Assembly: GCA_000702085.1 (NCBI GenBank) | Contig: KL370861.1 | Span: 560,911 to 624,910, forward strand | DNA: 64,000 nt | Direction: 5' to 3' | From: Lachnospiraceae bacterium P6A3 | GTDB lineage: Bacteria; Bacillota; Clostridia; Lachnospirales; Lachnospiraceae | Program-made: the position numbers and the translations under genes | Shown: positions 33,795-42,432 of the stretch, in pieces | Layout of the letters: every line of letters begins with the position of its first letter | Position numbering within the stretch: the first letter of the stretch is position 1 | Notes under the pieces: model-generated | The model's input: only the letters and a program-made list of their open reading frames with translations | Database searches by the model: none | What the model was told of the DNA's origin: nothing

Positions 33795-36700
33795 ATGAGC
33801 TTTATATTTAAGGATGCTTTTCCTCAGCTGAAGCTAAAAAGCAAAGCTTCCCTTTTGCTGGAAGATACCACCGTCACCAAGGTTACGGTGCCTAAAAATC
33901 ATGAATTCTTTAACGTCTATATCGAAAGTGATCATATAATCACCAAAGATATCATCGAAGAACTCGAACGCGAGATCACCAATCAGGTCATAAATAATCC
34001 CAGGACCAAGGTCAAAGTTTTTGAATCTTTCAAACTTCCTTCAGCTCCTTCGCTTCAAAAAGTATATGAAGAATACGTTGATTCCGCTCTCGTCGAGATA
34101 GAGAAAAACAGTATTCTTTTCTTCAATATGATCAGGACCGCAAAGGTCTCATTTGAGTCCCCGGATAAAATGATTATCTCTCTCGGGGATATTCCCGTTT
34201 ATCATGCCAAAGAGAAGGAATTTGCGGATCTTCTTAATGAAATATATATCAAAAGATTCGGCACAAACGGTTCGATTGAATTCACATATCATGAAGTAAA
34301 AATAGAACAAAAAGACGACGCCGCATTCCTTCAGATGATCAAAAATGCGACGGAGAATGCCTACAGGACCGAAGAGAAATTCCTCGGTGCAGAGGTACCT
34401 TCCGATAAAGATAAGGGTGATAAGAAACAGGAGGAGCCTTCCGAAAAGAAGGACAAGCCCGAACGTAATGCTGCGGAAAATCCCAAGCCCCAGTCCGGCG
34501 GAGGAGGCTTCAAAGGAGGATACTCGGGACAGGGCAATTTCAGAAACAATTCATACAGAAAAGAAGCTCCCAAGATGAATGATCCGAATGCAATTTACGG
34601 ATCCGTTTATCCTGATGAAAAGACTGTTCCATTAAGCGAACTCAACGAAGGAATGAGCACTGTTTCCGTAAAGGGCATGGTCTTTTCGAACAAATCCATC
34701 GATATCAAAGAAGGACGATCGATCATTTCTTTCAACATTGCGGATTTCACGGATGCAATCAGCTGCAGGATATATGTTCCCACCCCGGAATGCGCTACTT
34801 ATATGGAGAAACTCGATCCCGGAACTTTTATCAGACTTACGGGATTTGTATCCGTAAGTAACGGTAAATTCGACAGAGGCGACCTTACCATCGGTAATAT
34901 AAAAGGTATCGTCAAGATTGATGACTTCCGTTCATCCCGTAAGGACAGTTCATCCAAAAAGAGAGTAGAGCTCCGCTGCCACACCAAGATGAGTGACATG
35001 GACGGAGTATCCGAGACCAAGGATATCGTTAAGCGTGCTTTCAAATGGGGTCACAGGGCCGTAGGACTTACGGATAACGGTGTGGTCCAGGGCTTTACCG
35101 ATGCCGGACATGTCTGGGATGATATGTGGGGCGGTAAAAAAGGAGAGAAGGCTAAGCGTATAGAAGCCGGAGATCCCAATCCCGACAGACAGGACTTTTT
35201 CAAGATTCTTTACGGCGTTGACGCATACCTTGTAGACGACCTGCATAAGATAGTAACAGGTAATGCGGACCTTCCTCTGATGAACAATGATTATGTTGTT
35301 TACGATATAGAGACGACAGGTCTTTCGCCCGTTAAGAATAAGATCATAGAGTTCGGTGCTGTAAAGGTTTCAAACGGAAAGATTGTAGACAGGCTTTCTA
35401 CTTTTGTTAATCCCGAAGAACCTATTCCTTATGAGATTACAAAGCTCACATCCATCACCGATGATGATGTAAAAGACGCCGATAACATATCCGTTGTGAT
35501 GCCCAGATTCCTGGATTTTTGCGAGGGATGTGTATGGGTTGCCCACAATGCGGAATTCGACGTTAACTTCGTAAAGCAAAAATGCCGTGAACTTGGTATG
35601 CCTCAGGATCCGGTATATATCGATACCCTTCCTCTTTCAAGAGTCCAGCTTCCCGGTCATTCCAAGTTTACTCTCGATGCCGTGGCAAAGGCTCTGGGAG
35701 TAGACCTGGGTCATCACCACAGAGCTGTGGACGATGCCGAGTGTACCGCCGGTATTTTCATCAAGATGCTTGAACAGCTTGAAGCCGAGGGCATGCAGAC
35801 TCTTGCGGATATTAATAAGAAGGGATCCTCCAGTGCATCCGCAATATCCAAACTCAGACCCAGCCGCTGTACTATTTTTGCGAAGAATGAGCTTGGAAGG
35901 ATACATCTGTATCATCTGATATCCGAATCGCATATCACATACTTCAACAGGTTCCCGAAGATACCCAAGTCTCTGGTTGAAAAATACAGGGAAGGACTTA
36001 TCGTCGGAAGCGGAACCTACAGGGGAGAACTTATGGATGCTCTCCTTGAAGGTCATACCGATGAACAGATTTCATCCGTTGTCGGCTTCTATGATTATCT
36101 GGAAGTACAGCCGCCTGCAGTTATGGAATTCATGGTTGAGGATACTCATTATGAATCGGTTACTTCCACCGATGACATCAAAGACCTGATCAGAAATGTT
36201 ATTGAGCTGGGCAAGGATTTCAATAAGCCGGTTGTCGCAACAGGTGATGTTTATTTCCTTGATCCCGATGATTCCCTATACAGAGATGTTATCTACGATT
36301 CAAAGAGCGAGAACAGAGACAGGATACTTCCTCCGACTCCGCCTTTATATTTCAGAACCACGGAAGAGATGCTGGAAGATTTCTCGTTCCTGGGAAGTCA
36401 GAAAGCGGAAGAGATAGTCATTACAAATACGAATATGATCGCGGACATGTGCGAAACTATCTCGCCGGTAAGACCCGATAAATGTCCTCCCGTTATTCCC
36501 GATTCCGACAAGCTTCTTACGGATATCTGTTATAACAGGGCACATGAGATCTACGGTCCCGAACTTCCGCCCATCGTTACGGAGAGGCTTGAAAGAGAGC
36601 TTAAGTCCATCATCACAAACGGATTTGCCGTCATGTACATCATTGCACAGAAACTTGTATGGAAATCCGTTGAGGACGGATATCTGGTAGGATCCAGAGG

Positions 36701-38453
36701 CTCCGTAGGAAGTTCGTTTGTCGCGACAATGGCGGGAATCACTGAGGTTAATCCTCTGGTTCCTCATTATTACTGTGCAAAGTGTCACTTCTACGATTTT
36801 GATTCGGAAGAGGTTAAGAAATTCCGCGGAAAAGCGGGAGTGGATATGCCCGACAGGGTATGTCCCGTTTGCGGTGAAAATCTATGTAAAGAAGGCTTTG
36901 ATATCCCTTTCGAAACATTCCTCGGATTCAAGGGAAACAAAGAGCCCGATATTGACCTTAACTTCTCCGGTGAGTATCAGTCAAAGGCACATAAATATAC
37001 GGAAGTAATTTTCGGAACGGGACAGACATTCAGAGCCGGAACCGTTGGTACCGTTGCGGAAAAAACCGCGTTCGGATTTATCAAGAAATTCTATGAAAAG
37101 CGCGGTGTCAGAAGACGTAACGCGGAAGTTGAGTTTCTTCAGAAGGGCTGCGAGGGCGTTAAGCGTTCAACAGGCCAGCATCCCGGCGGAATCGTTGTTC
37201 TTCCAAACGGTGAGGATATCAATACCTTCACTCCCGTTCAGCATCCCGCAAATGATATGACGACCGATACTATAACGACTCATTTCGATTATCATTCGAT
37301 CGATCATAACCTGCTCAAGCTTGATATTCTGGGACACGATGATCCTACCATGATAAGAATGCTTCAGGATCTCATCGGATTTGATCCCATCAAGGATATT
37401 CCGCTTGACGGACAGGATGTCATGAGTCTTTTCTGGGGAACGGAAGCACTTGGTATAACTCCGGAAGATATCGGCGGATGCAAACTGGGATGTCTGGGTA
37501 TCCCCGAGTTCGGTACCGACTTTGCGATAAACCTTGTTCTTCAGGCAAAACCCAAAATGTTCTCTGACCTGGTCAGAATATCCGGTCTTTCACACGGAAC
37601 CAATGTATGGCAGAACAATGCTGAAGTACTGATATCAAACGGAACCGCGGATATTTCCACCGCAATCTGTACCCGTGACGATATCATGACCTATCTTATA
37701 GGTAAGGGCGTTGAATCCGAAGAGTCCTTCAATATTATGGAAGCAGTCCGTAAAGGTAAGGTTGCGGGAAGCCGCAATGCCCAGGGCGAGATAACCTTTA
37801 AGGACTGGCCTGAGTGGAAGGCGGATATGGTAAAGTGCGGTGTTCCCGACTGGTACATATGGTCCGCAGAGCGAATCGAGTATATGTTCCCCAGGGCACA
37901 TGCGGCAGCATACGTTATGATGGCCTGGAGAATCGCATACTGTAAGGTACATTATCCGCTTCAGTACTATGCCGCATATTATTCCATCAGAGCAAAAGCC
38001 TTTAACTATGAACTTATGTGCAGAGGTAAGGCAGCTCTTGAGGATGAACTTAATAAACTGAAAAAGAAAAAAGAACTTTCCGAAAAAGATAAGAATGCGG
38101 AGAAGCTTTCCAATACTGAAGTCGACCAGATGTCCGATATGAGGATCGTACAGGAGATGCATGCGAGAGGCTATGAATTCATGCCCATCGATCTGGCTCT
38201 TGTAAAAGCAAATCAATTCCAGGTGCTTGACGGAAAGATAATGCCCGCACTTACAAGTATCGTAGGACTGGGTGCATCCGTAGCCGAAGCTATAGCTTTT
38301 GAAGGTAAGAAAGGACCTTTCCTCAGCTGTCAGGATTTCAGGGACAGGACAAGGGCTTCAGGCACCATAACCGAAAAGCTTAAAGAGCTCGGAATACTCG
38401 GCGATATCCCCGAATCGAACCAGATGAGTATTTTCGATATGTTCGGTGCATAA
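33795..38453 (+). CDS. polC: DNA polymerase III PolC-type alpha subunit
   Basis: 1552 residues. N-terminal domain, a low-complexity charged/Gly linker (about 205-260), OB-fold, PHP domain (from about 391), a DnaQ-like 3'-5' exonuclease inserted in it (DIETTG at 504-509), then palm/finger catalytic region with PDIDLNF Asp residues and thumb/tail. It is the main leading-strand replicase of low-GC Gram-positives. Within the PHP domain, three His positions conserved in B. subtilis-type PolC appear as Arg394 (LRCHT), Asn428 (LTDNGVVQ) and Tyr820 (TGDVYFLD), so that site is probably inactive. ATG 33795 follows AAAGGAACC. Confidence 0.97.
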   Translation: MSFIFKDAFPQLKLKSKASLLLEDTTVTKVTVPKNHEFFNVYIESDHIITKDIIEELEREITNQVINNPRTKVKVFESFKLPSAPSLQKVYEEYVDSALVEIEKNSILFFNMIRTAKVSFESPDKMIISLGDIPVYHAKEKEFADLLNEIYIKRFGTNGSIEFTYHEVKIEQKDDAAFLQMIKNATENAYRTEEKFLGAEVPSDKDKGDKKQEEPSEKKDKPERNAAENPKPQSGGGGFKGGYSGQGNFRNNSYRKEAPKMNDPNAIYGSVYPDEKTVPLSELNEGMSTVSVKGMVFSNKSIDIKEGRSIISFNIADFTDAISCRIYVPTPECATYMEKLDPGTFIRLTGFVSVSNGKFDRGDLTIGNIKGIVKIDDFRSSRKDSSSKKRVELRCHTKMSDMDGVSETKDIVKRAFKWGHRAVGLTDNGVVQGFTDAGHVWDDMWGGKKGEKAKRIEAGDPNPDRQDFFKILYGVDAYLVDDLHKIVTGNADLPLMNNDYVVYDIETTGLSPVKNKIIEFGAVKVSNGKIVDRLSTFVNPEEPIPYEITKLTSITDDDVKDADNISVVMPRFLDFCEGCVWVAHNAEFDVNFVKQKCRELGMPQDPVYIDTLPLSRVQLPGHSKFTLDAVAKALGVDLGHHHRAVDDAECTAGIFIKMLEQLEAEGMQTLADINKKGSSSASAISKLRPSRCTIFAKNELGRIHLYHLISESHITYFNRFPKIPKSLVEKYREGLIVGSGTYRGELMDALLEGHTDEQISSVVGFYDYLEVQPPAVMEFMVEDTHYESVTSTDDIKDLIRNVIELGKDFNKPVVATGDVYFLDPDDSLYRDVIYDSKSENRDRILPPTPPLYFRTTEEMLEDFSFLGSQKAEEIVITNTNMIADMCETISPVRPDKCPPVIPDSDKLLTDICYNRAHEIYGPELPPIVTERLERELKSIITNGFAVMYIIAQKLVWKSVEDGYLVGSRGSVGSSFVATMAGITEVNPLVPHYYCAKCHFYDFDSEEVKKFRGKAGVDMPDRVCPVCGENLCKEGFDIPFETFLGFKGNKEPDIDLNFSGEYQSKAHKYTEVIFGTGQTFRAGTVGTVAEKTAFGFIKKFYEKRGVRRRNAEVEFLQKGCEGVKRSTGQHPGGIVVLPNGEDINTFTPVQHPANDMTTDTITTHFDYHSIDHNLLKLDILGHDDPTMIRMLQDLIGFDPIKDIPLDGQDVMSLFWGTEALGITPEDIGGCKLGCLGIPEFGTDFAINLVLQAKPKMFSDLVRISGLSHGTNVWQNNAEVLISNGTADISTAICTRDDIMTYLIGKGVESEESFNIMEAVRKGKVAGSRNAQGEITFKDWPEWKADMVKCGVPDWYIWSAERIEYMFPRAHAAAYVMMAWRIAYCKVHYPLQYYAAYYSIRAKAFNYELMCRGKAALEDELNKLKKKKELSEKDKNAEKLSNTEVDQMSDMRIVQEMHARGYEFMPIDLALVKANQFQVLDGKIMPALTSIVGLGASVAEAIAFEGKKGPFLSCQDFRDRTRASGTITEKLKELGILGDIPESNQMSIFDMFGA

Positions 38454-38483
38454 AAAAGTTTTTTAAAATAAAAAAATTATTTC

Positions 38484-38512
38484 TTGCATTTTATTTATTT
38501 GTATTGTAATAT
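38484..38512 (+). promoter_or_regulatory. promoter for tRNA-Glu
   Basis: TTGCAT (38484-38489) is 17 bases from TAATAT (38507-38512), with TG just before the -10. It lies about 30 bases upstream of the tRNA. Confidence 0.6.
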
Positions 38513-38514
38513 AA

Positions 38515-38541
38515 GCAAGTCGCACGTAAGAAGCGACTTGC
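38515..38541 (+). promoter_or_regulatory. hairpin in the tRNA-Glu leader
   Basis: GCAAGTCGC (38515-38523) pairs perfectly with GCGACTTGC (38533-38541) across a 9-base loop, ending four bases before the tRNA. It could affect RNase P processing or transcript stability. Confidence 0.55.
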
Positions 38542-38545
38542 AAAT

Positions 38546-38617
38546 GGCTGGTTGGTCAAGCGGTTAAGACGCCGCCCTCTCACGGCGGAAACAGGGGTTC
38601 GATTCCCCTACCAGCTG
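38546..38617 (+). tRNA. tRNA-Glu (anticodon CTC)
   Basis: Cloverleaf is complete: acceptor GGCTGGT/ACCAGCT (with a G1-U72 wobble), D arm, anticodon stem CCGCC/GGCGG around loop CTCTCAC (anticodon CTC), T arm AGGGG/CCCCT with GTTCGATTC, discriminator G. No CCA is encoded; it would be added enzymatically. The TTC-reading partner is not in the window. A terminator follows nine bases later. Confidence 0.95.
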
Positions 38618-38625
38618 CGAAAGAA

Positions 38626-38655
38626 GAGTCGAGGTTTTATACCTCGACTTTTTTG
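38626..38655 (+). terminator. rho-independent terminator of tRNA-Glu
   Basis: AGTCGAGGT and ACCTCGACT form a 9-bp stem around TTTAT, followed by TTTTTTG. Confidence 0.93.
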
Positions 38656-38695
38656 TTGCCCCGATGTACCGAATAATTTCCGGACAACTCAATAT

Positions 38696-38724
38696 TTGCT
38701 TTTTTAATTTTTTTGTTGTATATA
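38696..38724 (+). promoter_or_regulatory. promoter for topA
   Basis: TTGCTT (38696-38701) is 17 bases from TATATA (38719-38724), with TG directly before the -10; about 50 bases before the start. Confidence 0.6.
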
Positions 38725-38772
38725 TCTTTACGTTTGGTTTTAGTAGAGAAAAAAAGTCCTAAGGAGACATTC

Positions 38773-40848
38773 ATGGCAAAAAATCTTGTAATAGTGGAGT
38801 CACCCGCGAAGGTCAAGACCATAAAGAAGTTTCTCGGTTCAGGATATGAAGTAACCGCATCCCAGGGACATGTAAGGGATCTTCCCAAGAGTTCCATGGG
38901 AGTGGATATCGATAATGATTTCGAGCCTAAATATATTACTATAAGAGGAAAGGGCGAGATTCTTGCTTCTCTTAGAAAGGAAGTCAAGAAAGCGGATAAT
39001 ATATATCTCGCAACGGACCCTGACCGTGAGGGAGAGGCAATCAGCTGGCATCTTCAGGCAGCGCTTTCCCTTGCCGATAAGAAATGTTACAGAATCACCT
39101 TTAATGAGATCACCAAGAATGCGGTCAAAGAATCTCTCAAGCACCCCAGAGAGATCGACATGAATCTTGTTGATGCTCAGCAGGCCAGACGTGTAATCGA
39201 CCGTATTGTAGGATACAGCATTTCTCCCGTTATGTGGGCAAAGGTTAAGCGCGGACTTTCCGCAGGCCGTGTCCAGTCCGCCGCCCTTCACATGGTTTGC
39301 GACAGAGAAGCGGAGATTGATGCATTCATACCCGAAGAGTACTGGACTCTTGATGCCGTACTCGGAATAAAAGGTGAGAAGAAACCTCTTACCGCAAAAT
39401 ATTACGGAACAGGTTCCGAGAAAGCCAAGCTCTCATCCAAGGCAGATGTTGATAAGATCATCAAAGCCGTAGAGAAAGAGAAGTTTGTTGTTAATGATGT
39501 AACCAAGGGAACCAGACAGAAGAAAGCACCTCTTCCTTTTACTACATCAACTCTTCAGCAGGAAGCAGGCAAGAGCCTTAACTTCTCGACTTCCAAAACC
39601 ATGAGCGTTGCTCAGCAGCTTTACGAAGGAATCGAGATCAAAGGAGAGGGAACAGTAGGTATCATCACCTACCTCAGAACCGATTCCACCAGAGTTTCAG
39701 ATGAAGCAATGGCTCAGGCCGAGAATTATCTTAAGGATAATTTTTCCGCAGAATATGCTGCAGGAAAGAATGCTTCGGAAGGAACCGGCAAAAGAATACA
39801 GGATGCTCACGAAGCCATCAGACCCACGCTCCTTACAAGAGAGCCCGAGTCTATAAAGAGCCAGCTTTCCAGAGATCAGTACAGACTTTACAAGCTTATA
39901 TGGCAGAGATTCCTTGCGAGCTGCATGACTCCCGCCGTTTATGAGACGCTTTCAATCAAGATCGGTGCAGGAGAGCATATCTTTACTGTTTCATCCAGCC
40001 GTCTTGTTTTTGACGGATACAGAAAAGTATACGTACAGTCCGATGATGTTGAAGATGAAAAGAGTCTTGATCAGGCAGTAACCGAAAATTCGGATCTTAA
40101 GCTTAACGAGCTTGATCCCAAACAGCACTTTACACAGCCTCCCGCACACTATACCGAGAGTTCACTTGTAAGGGCACTTGAAGAACAGGGAATCGGACGT
40201 CCCAGCACTTACGCACCTACGATCACAACTCTTATCAAGAGAAGATATATTACCAAGGAACAGAAGAACCTTTATGTCACAGATATCGGACATGCCGTTG
40301 ACGATCTTATGGGTCAGGCGTTCCCTCAGATCGTTGATGCTAAGTTCACCGCAAATATCGAGAGCCTTCTCGACGGAGTTGAAGAGGGCGATGTAAAGTG
40401 GAAGACCATTATCAGGAATTTCTATCCCGATCTTAAGGAATCCGTTGACGTAGCAAATGCGGAGCTTGAGAAAGTTGAGATTCGTGATGAGGAATCCGAC
40501 GAGATCTGCGAAAAGTGCGGACGCAGGATGGTTATCAAATACGGTCCCAGCGGAAAATTCCTTGCTTGTCCCGGTTATCCCGATTGTAAGAATACCAAGC
40601 CTTATTACGAGAAGACCGGTATTGCCTGCCCTTCATGCGGCAGTGAAGTCGTTATCAAGATCACCCGTAAGGGAAGAAAATATTACGGCTGTCTCGGATA
40701 TCCCGATTGTGAGTTCATGAGCTGGGATAAGCCTGCAGGAAAGATGTGCCCCAAGTGCGGTAAATACATGGTTACCAAAGGAAAGAAGAATGTATGCTCC
40801 GACAAAGAATGCGGCTATTCCGAGAACATTCCTCAGACCGAAGAATAA
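38773..40848 (+). CDS. topA: DNA topoisomerase I
   Basis: 691 residues from ATG 38773 (AAGGAG upstream; the open frame extends further 5' but without a ribosome binding site). The TOPRIM domain begins NLVIVESPAKVKTI with LATDPDREGEAISWH. The active-site Tyr is in IITYLRTDSTRVS. Three C-terminal Cys4 zinc ribbons follow (CEKCGRRM...CPGYPDC, CPSCGSEV...CLGYPDC, CPKCGKYM...CSDKEC). It relaxes negative supercoils. The topA-codY order is conserved in Lachnospiraceae and many Firmicutes. Confidence 0.98.
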   Translation: MAKNLVIVESPAKVKTIKKFLGSGYEVTASQGHVRDLPKSSMGVDIDNDFEPKYITIRGKGEILASLRKEVKKADNIYLATDPDREGEAISWHLQAALSLADKKCYRITFNEITKNAVKESLKHPREIDMNLVDAQQARRVIDRIVGYSISPVMWAKVKRGLSAGRVQSAALHMVCDREAEIDAFIPEEYWTLDAVLGIKGEKKPLTAKYYGTGSEKAKLSSKADVDKIIKAVEKEKFVVNDVTKGTRQKKAPLPFTTSTLQQEAGKSLNFSTSKTMSVAQQLYEGIEIKGEGTVGIITYLRTDSTRVSDEAMAQAENYLKDNFSAEYAAGKNASEGTGKRIQDAHEAIRPTLLTREPESIKSQLSRDQYRLYKLIWQRFLASCMTPAVYETLSIKIGAGEHIFTVSSSRLVFDGYRKVYVQSDDVEDEKSLDQAVTENSDLKLNELDPKQHFTQPPAHYTESSLVRALEEQGIGRPSTYAPTITTLIKRRYITKEQKNLYVTDIGHAVDDLMGQAFPQIVDAKFTANIESLLDGVEEGDVKWKTIIRNFYPDLKESVDVANAELEKVEIRDEESDEICEKCGRRMVIKYGPSGKFLACPGYPDCKNTKPYYEKTGIACPSCGSEVVIKITRKGRKYYGCLGYPDCEFMSWDKPAGKMCPKCGKYMVTKGKKNVCSDKECGYSENIPQTEE

Positions 40849-40898
40849 ATTTAGTCAAAAATTTAACTAATTTTTTTAAAGATTAAGATATTTTTGCA

Positions 40899-40913
40899 AA
40901 ATATCTGAAAATT
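40899..40913 (+). promoter_or_regulatory. CodY box upstream of codY
   Basis: AAATATCTGAAAATT differs from the CodY consensus AATTTTCWGAAAATT at only 2 of 15 positions and lies 4 bases upstream of the -35 of the codY promoter. Autoregulation by CodY is known in several Firmicutes. Confidence 0.65.
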
Positions 40914-40917
40914 CGAA

Positions 40918-40946
40918 TTGAAATACCTGATTTTATCTGATATCAT
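40918..40946 (+). promoter_or_regulatory. promoter for codY
   Basis: TTGAAA (40918-40923) is 17 bases from TATCAT (40941-40946), about 40 bases before the ATG, whose ribosome binding site is CGGAGG. Confidence 0.75.
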
Positions 40947-40985
40947 TCTTTCGTAGGCGTAATTGTTTATTCCTCGGAGGCCGAT

Positions 40986-41774
40986 ATGAGTAGTGTACAG
41001 CTTCTTGATAAAACCAGGAAAATAGGAAGACTGCTTCACAACAACAATTCGAGCAAAGTGGTCTTCAATGATATCTGTCAGGTAATGAGAGATATTCTTT
41101 CTTCGAGCGTTATTGTCATCAGCCGCAAGGGTAAACTTCTCGGACGCGGAATTCTTCCCGATGAAGATCCCATCACGGAACTGATAGGCGGCGAAGTCGG
41201 AGAGTTCATCGACAAGATGCTCAACGAAAGACTGCTTTCCGTTCTTTCGACCAAAGAGAATGTCAATCTTGATACCCTCGGATTTGAGAAGACGGATACC
41301 AAGGTCTACAAAGCTATCGTAACTCCCATTGAAATTGCGGGAGAGCGTCTCGGTACTCTTTTTGTATACCGTATGGACAAAGAGTACGACATAGACGATA
41401 TCATTCTGCTTGAGTACGGCACCACGGTTGTCGGACTTGAGATGCTCAGAAGTGTCAGCGAGGAAAGCGCGGAAGAGAGCAGAAAGATTGCAGTCGTAAA
41501 ATCAGCTATCAGCACTCTTTCTTTTTCCGAGATGGAGGCTATCGTTCATATCTTCGATGAGCTTGAAGGTGACGAGGGAATACTTGTTGCCAGCAAGATA
41601 GCTGACAGAGTCGGCATTACCAGAAGTGTTATCGTAAACGCACTCAGGAAGTTTGAAAGTGCCGGCATAATCGAGTCCAGATCATCCGGTATGAAGGGTA
41701 CATATATCAAGATCCTTAACGAGTATGTTTTCGATGAGATCGAATCCATGAGGATTTCACAGGGGATCAGATAA
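40986..41774 (+). CDS. codY: GTP- and branched-chain amino acid-sensing global repressor CodY
   Basis: 262 residues, the usual length. N-terminal GAF domain (SSVQLLDKTRKIGRLL ... IVTPIEIAGERLGTLFVYR) binds branched-chain amino acids; the C-terminal winged helix-turn-helix is the strongly conserved ILVASKIADRVGITRSVIVN followed by ALRKFESAGIIESRSSGMKG. It is a cytoplasmic dimer that controls amino-acid metabolism, motility and surface genes when nutrients run out. It lies just upstream of the flagellar operon; in several Firmicutes CodY represses flagellin and motility genes, so the placement may have regulatory meaning. Confidence 0.98.
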   Translation: MSSVQLLDKTRKIGRLLHNNNSSKVVFNDICQVMRDILSSSVIVISRKGKLLGRGILPDEDPITELIGGEVGEFIDKMLNERLLSVLSTKENVNLDTLGFEKTDTKVYKAIVTPIEIAGERLGTLFVYRMDKEYDIDDIILLEYGTTVVGLEMLRSVSEESAEESRKIAVVKSAISTLSFSEMEAIVHIFDELEGDEGILVASKIADRVGITRSVIVNALRKFESAGIIESRSSGMKGTYIKILNEYVFDEIESMRISQGIR

Positions 41775-41777
41775 AGG

Positions 41778-41807
41778 TTGAAATCGGAACCTGCCCCGTG
41801 GTATAAT
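41778..41807 (+). promoter_or_regulatory. promoter after codY, possibly for a small RNA
   Basis: TTGAAA (41778-41783) is 18 bases from TATAAT (41802-41807), which also has an extended -10 TGG. No gene begins before the terminator at 41854-41886. Confidence 0.7.
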
Positions 41808-41813
41808 GCACTC

Positions 41814-41886
41814 AAGGAAAAGATTAGATAAAAGATTATAGGAGTGATTTATAAAAGGATTTGCTTTCGGGCAGGTCCTTTTTGTT
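41814..41886 (+). ncRNA. candidate small RNA (promoter to terminator)
   Basis: A good promoter and an intrinsic terminator enclose about 70 bases with no convincing coding frame; a GTG frame at 41845-41907 would overlap its own ribosome binding site and run through the terminator. The RNA would be about 70 bases. It could equally be a terminated leader of the flagellar operon (attenuator). It is a prediction only. Confidence 0.4.
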
Positions 41887-41890
41887 TTAC
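41854..41890 (+). terminator. rho-independent terminator downstream of codY
   Basis: AAAAGGA (41854-41860) pairs with TCCTTTT (41878-41884), with inner TGC/GCA pairs, followed by TTGTTTT. Confidence 0.75.
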
Positions 41891-41964
41891 ACGGTTTTGG
41901 TTATAACGCATGTTATATATCTACACCATATTTAGTGGGTGAACAGTCTTTTCCTAAAAACATA

Positions 41965-41992
41965 TTGTGTTTTTGGACGATTTAAGTATAAT
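41965..41992 (+). promoter_or_regulatory. probable promoter of the flagellar operon (flgB)
   Basis: TTGTGT (41965-41970) is 16 bases from a perfect TATAAT (41987-41992), 35 bases before flgB. It overlaps an inverted repeat AAAAACA/TGTTTTT (41956-41974). A sigma-28 reading (TAAA 41955, GACGATTT 41976) has a poor -10 and 17-base spacing, so sigma-A is favoured. An IR ATAAC-GCAT-GTTAT lies at 41903-41916. Confidence 0.6.
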
Positions 41993-42027
41993 TAATATTT
42001 GGTGAGGTATCATAAAAAGGAGCATTT

Positions 42028-42417
42028 ATGATTAATACAAATGCATTCGATTATATCAATGTTCTCGACAAGGCGGCAGATGCTGCCTGGCTTCGTGACC
42101 AGTGCATTGCCAATAATATTGCCAATGTGGATACTCCCGGTTATAAGAGACAGGATGTTGATTTCGAATCCGTTCTGGAAAAAGAACTCGGATACCGCAG
42201 ATCGGAATCAATGGACGAGAAGGTTGCCAATCTTAAGCTCAGAAGACTTAATGTGGGAGCTTATACCGATGCGTCTTCTTTTTCGTACAGAACCGACAAG
42301 AACAATGTTGATATAGAGAACGAGAATGTTCTTCTTGCCAGAAACCAGCTTAAATATCAGGGCCTTATGAAGGCTCTTACCGCAGAATTTACAAACTTCA
42401 AGAAAGTCATGAAGTAA
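42028..42417 (+). CDS. flgB: flagellar basal-body rod protein FlgB
   Basis: 129 residues. The N-terminal rod-protein helix carries AADAAWLRDQCIANNIANVDTPGYKRQ (conserved NNIANxxTPGYK motif), and the C-terminal helix ends FTNFKKVMK. FlgB forms the most proximal rod segment above the MS-ring and export gate and is exported without a cleaved signal. It is the first gene of a compact operon to the window end. The ribosome binding site is AAAGGAG. Confidence 0.95.
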   Translation: MINTNAFDYINVLDKAADAAWLRDQCIANNIANVDTPGYKRQDVDFESVLEKELGYRRSESMDEKVANLKLRRLNVGAYTDASSFSYRTDKNNVDIENENVLLARNQLKYQGLMKALTAEFTNFKKVMK

Positions 42418-42432
42418 TGAAAGGAGTATGCT

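Noticed and set aside
41845-41907. Short GTG frame of 20 codons after codY
   Set aside because: The GTG overlaps its own AGGAG and the frame runs through a terminator; better explained as a small RNA or attenuator.
41955-41983. Sigma-28 promoter before flgB
   Set aside because: The -10 (GACGATTT) matches poorly and the spacing is 17 bases; a TATAAT with a workable -35 is present.
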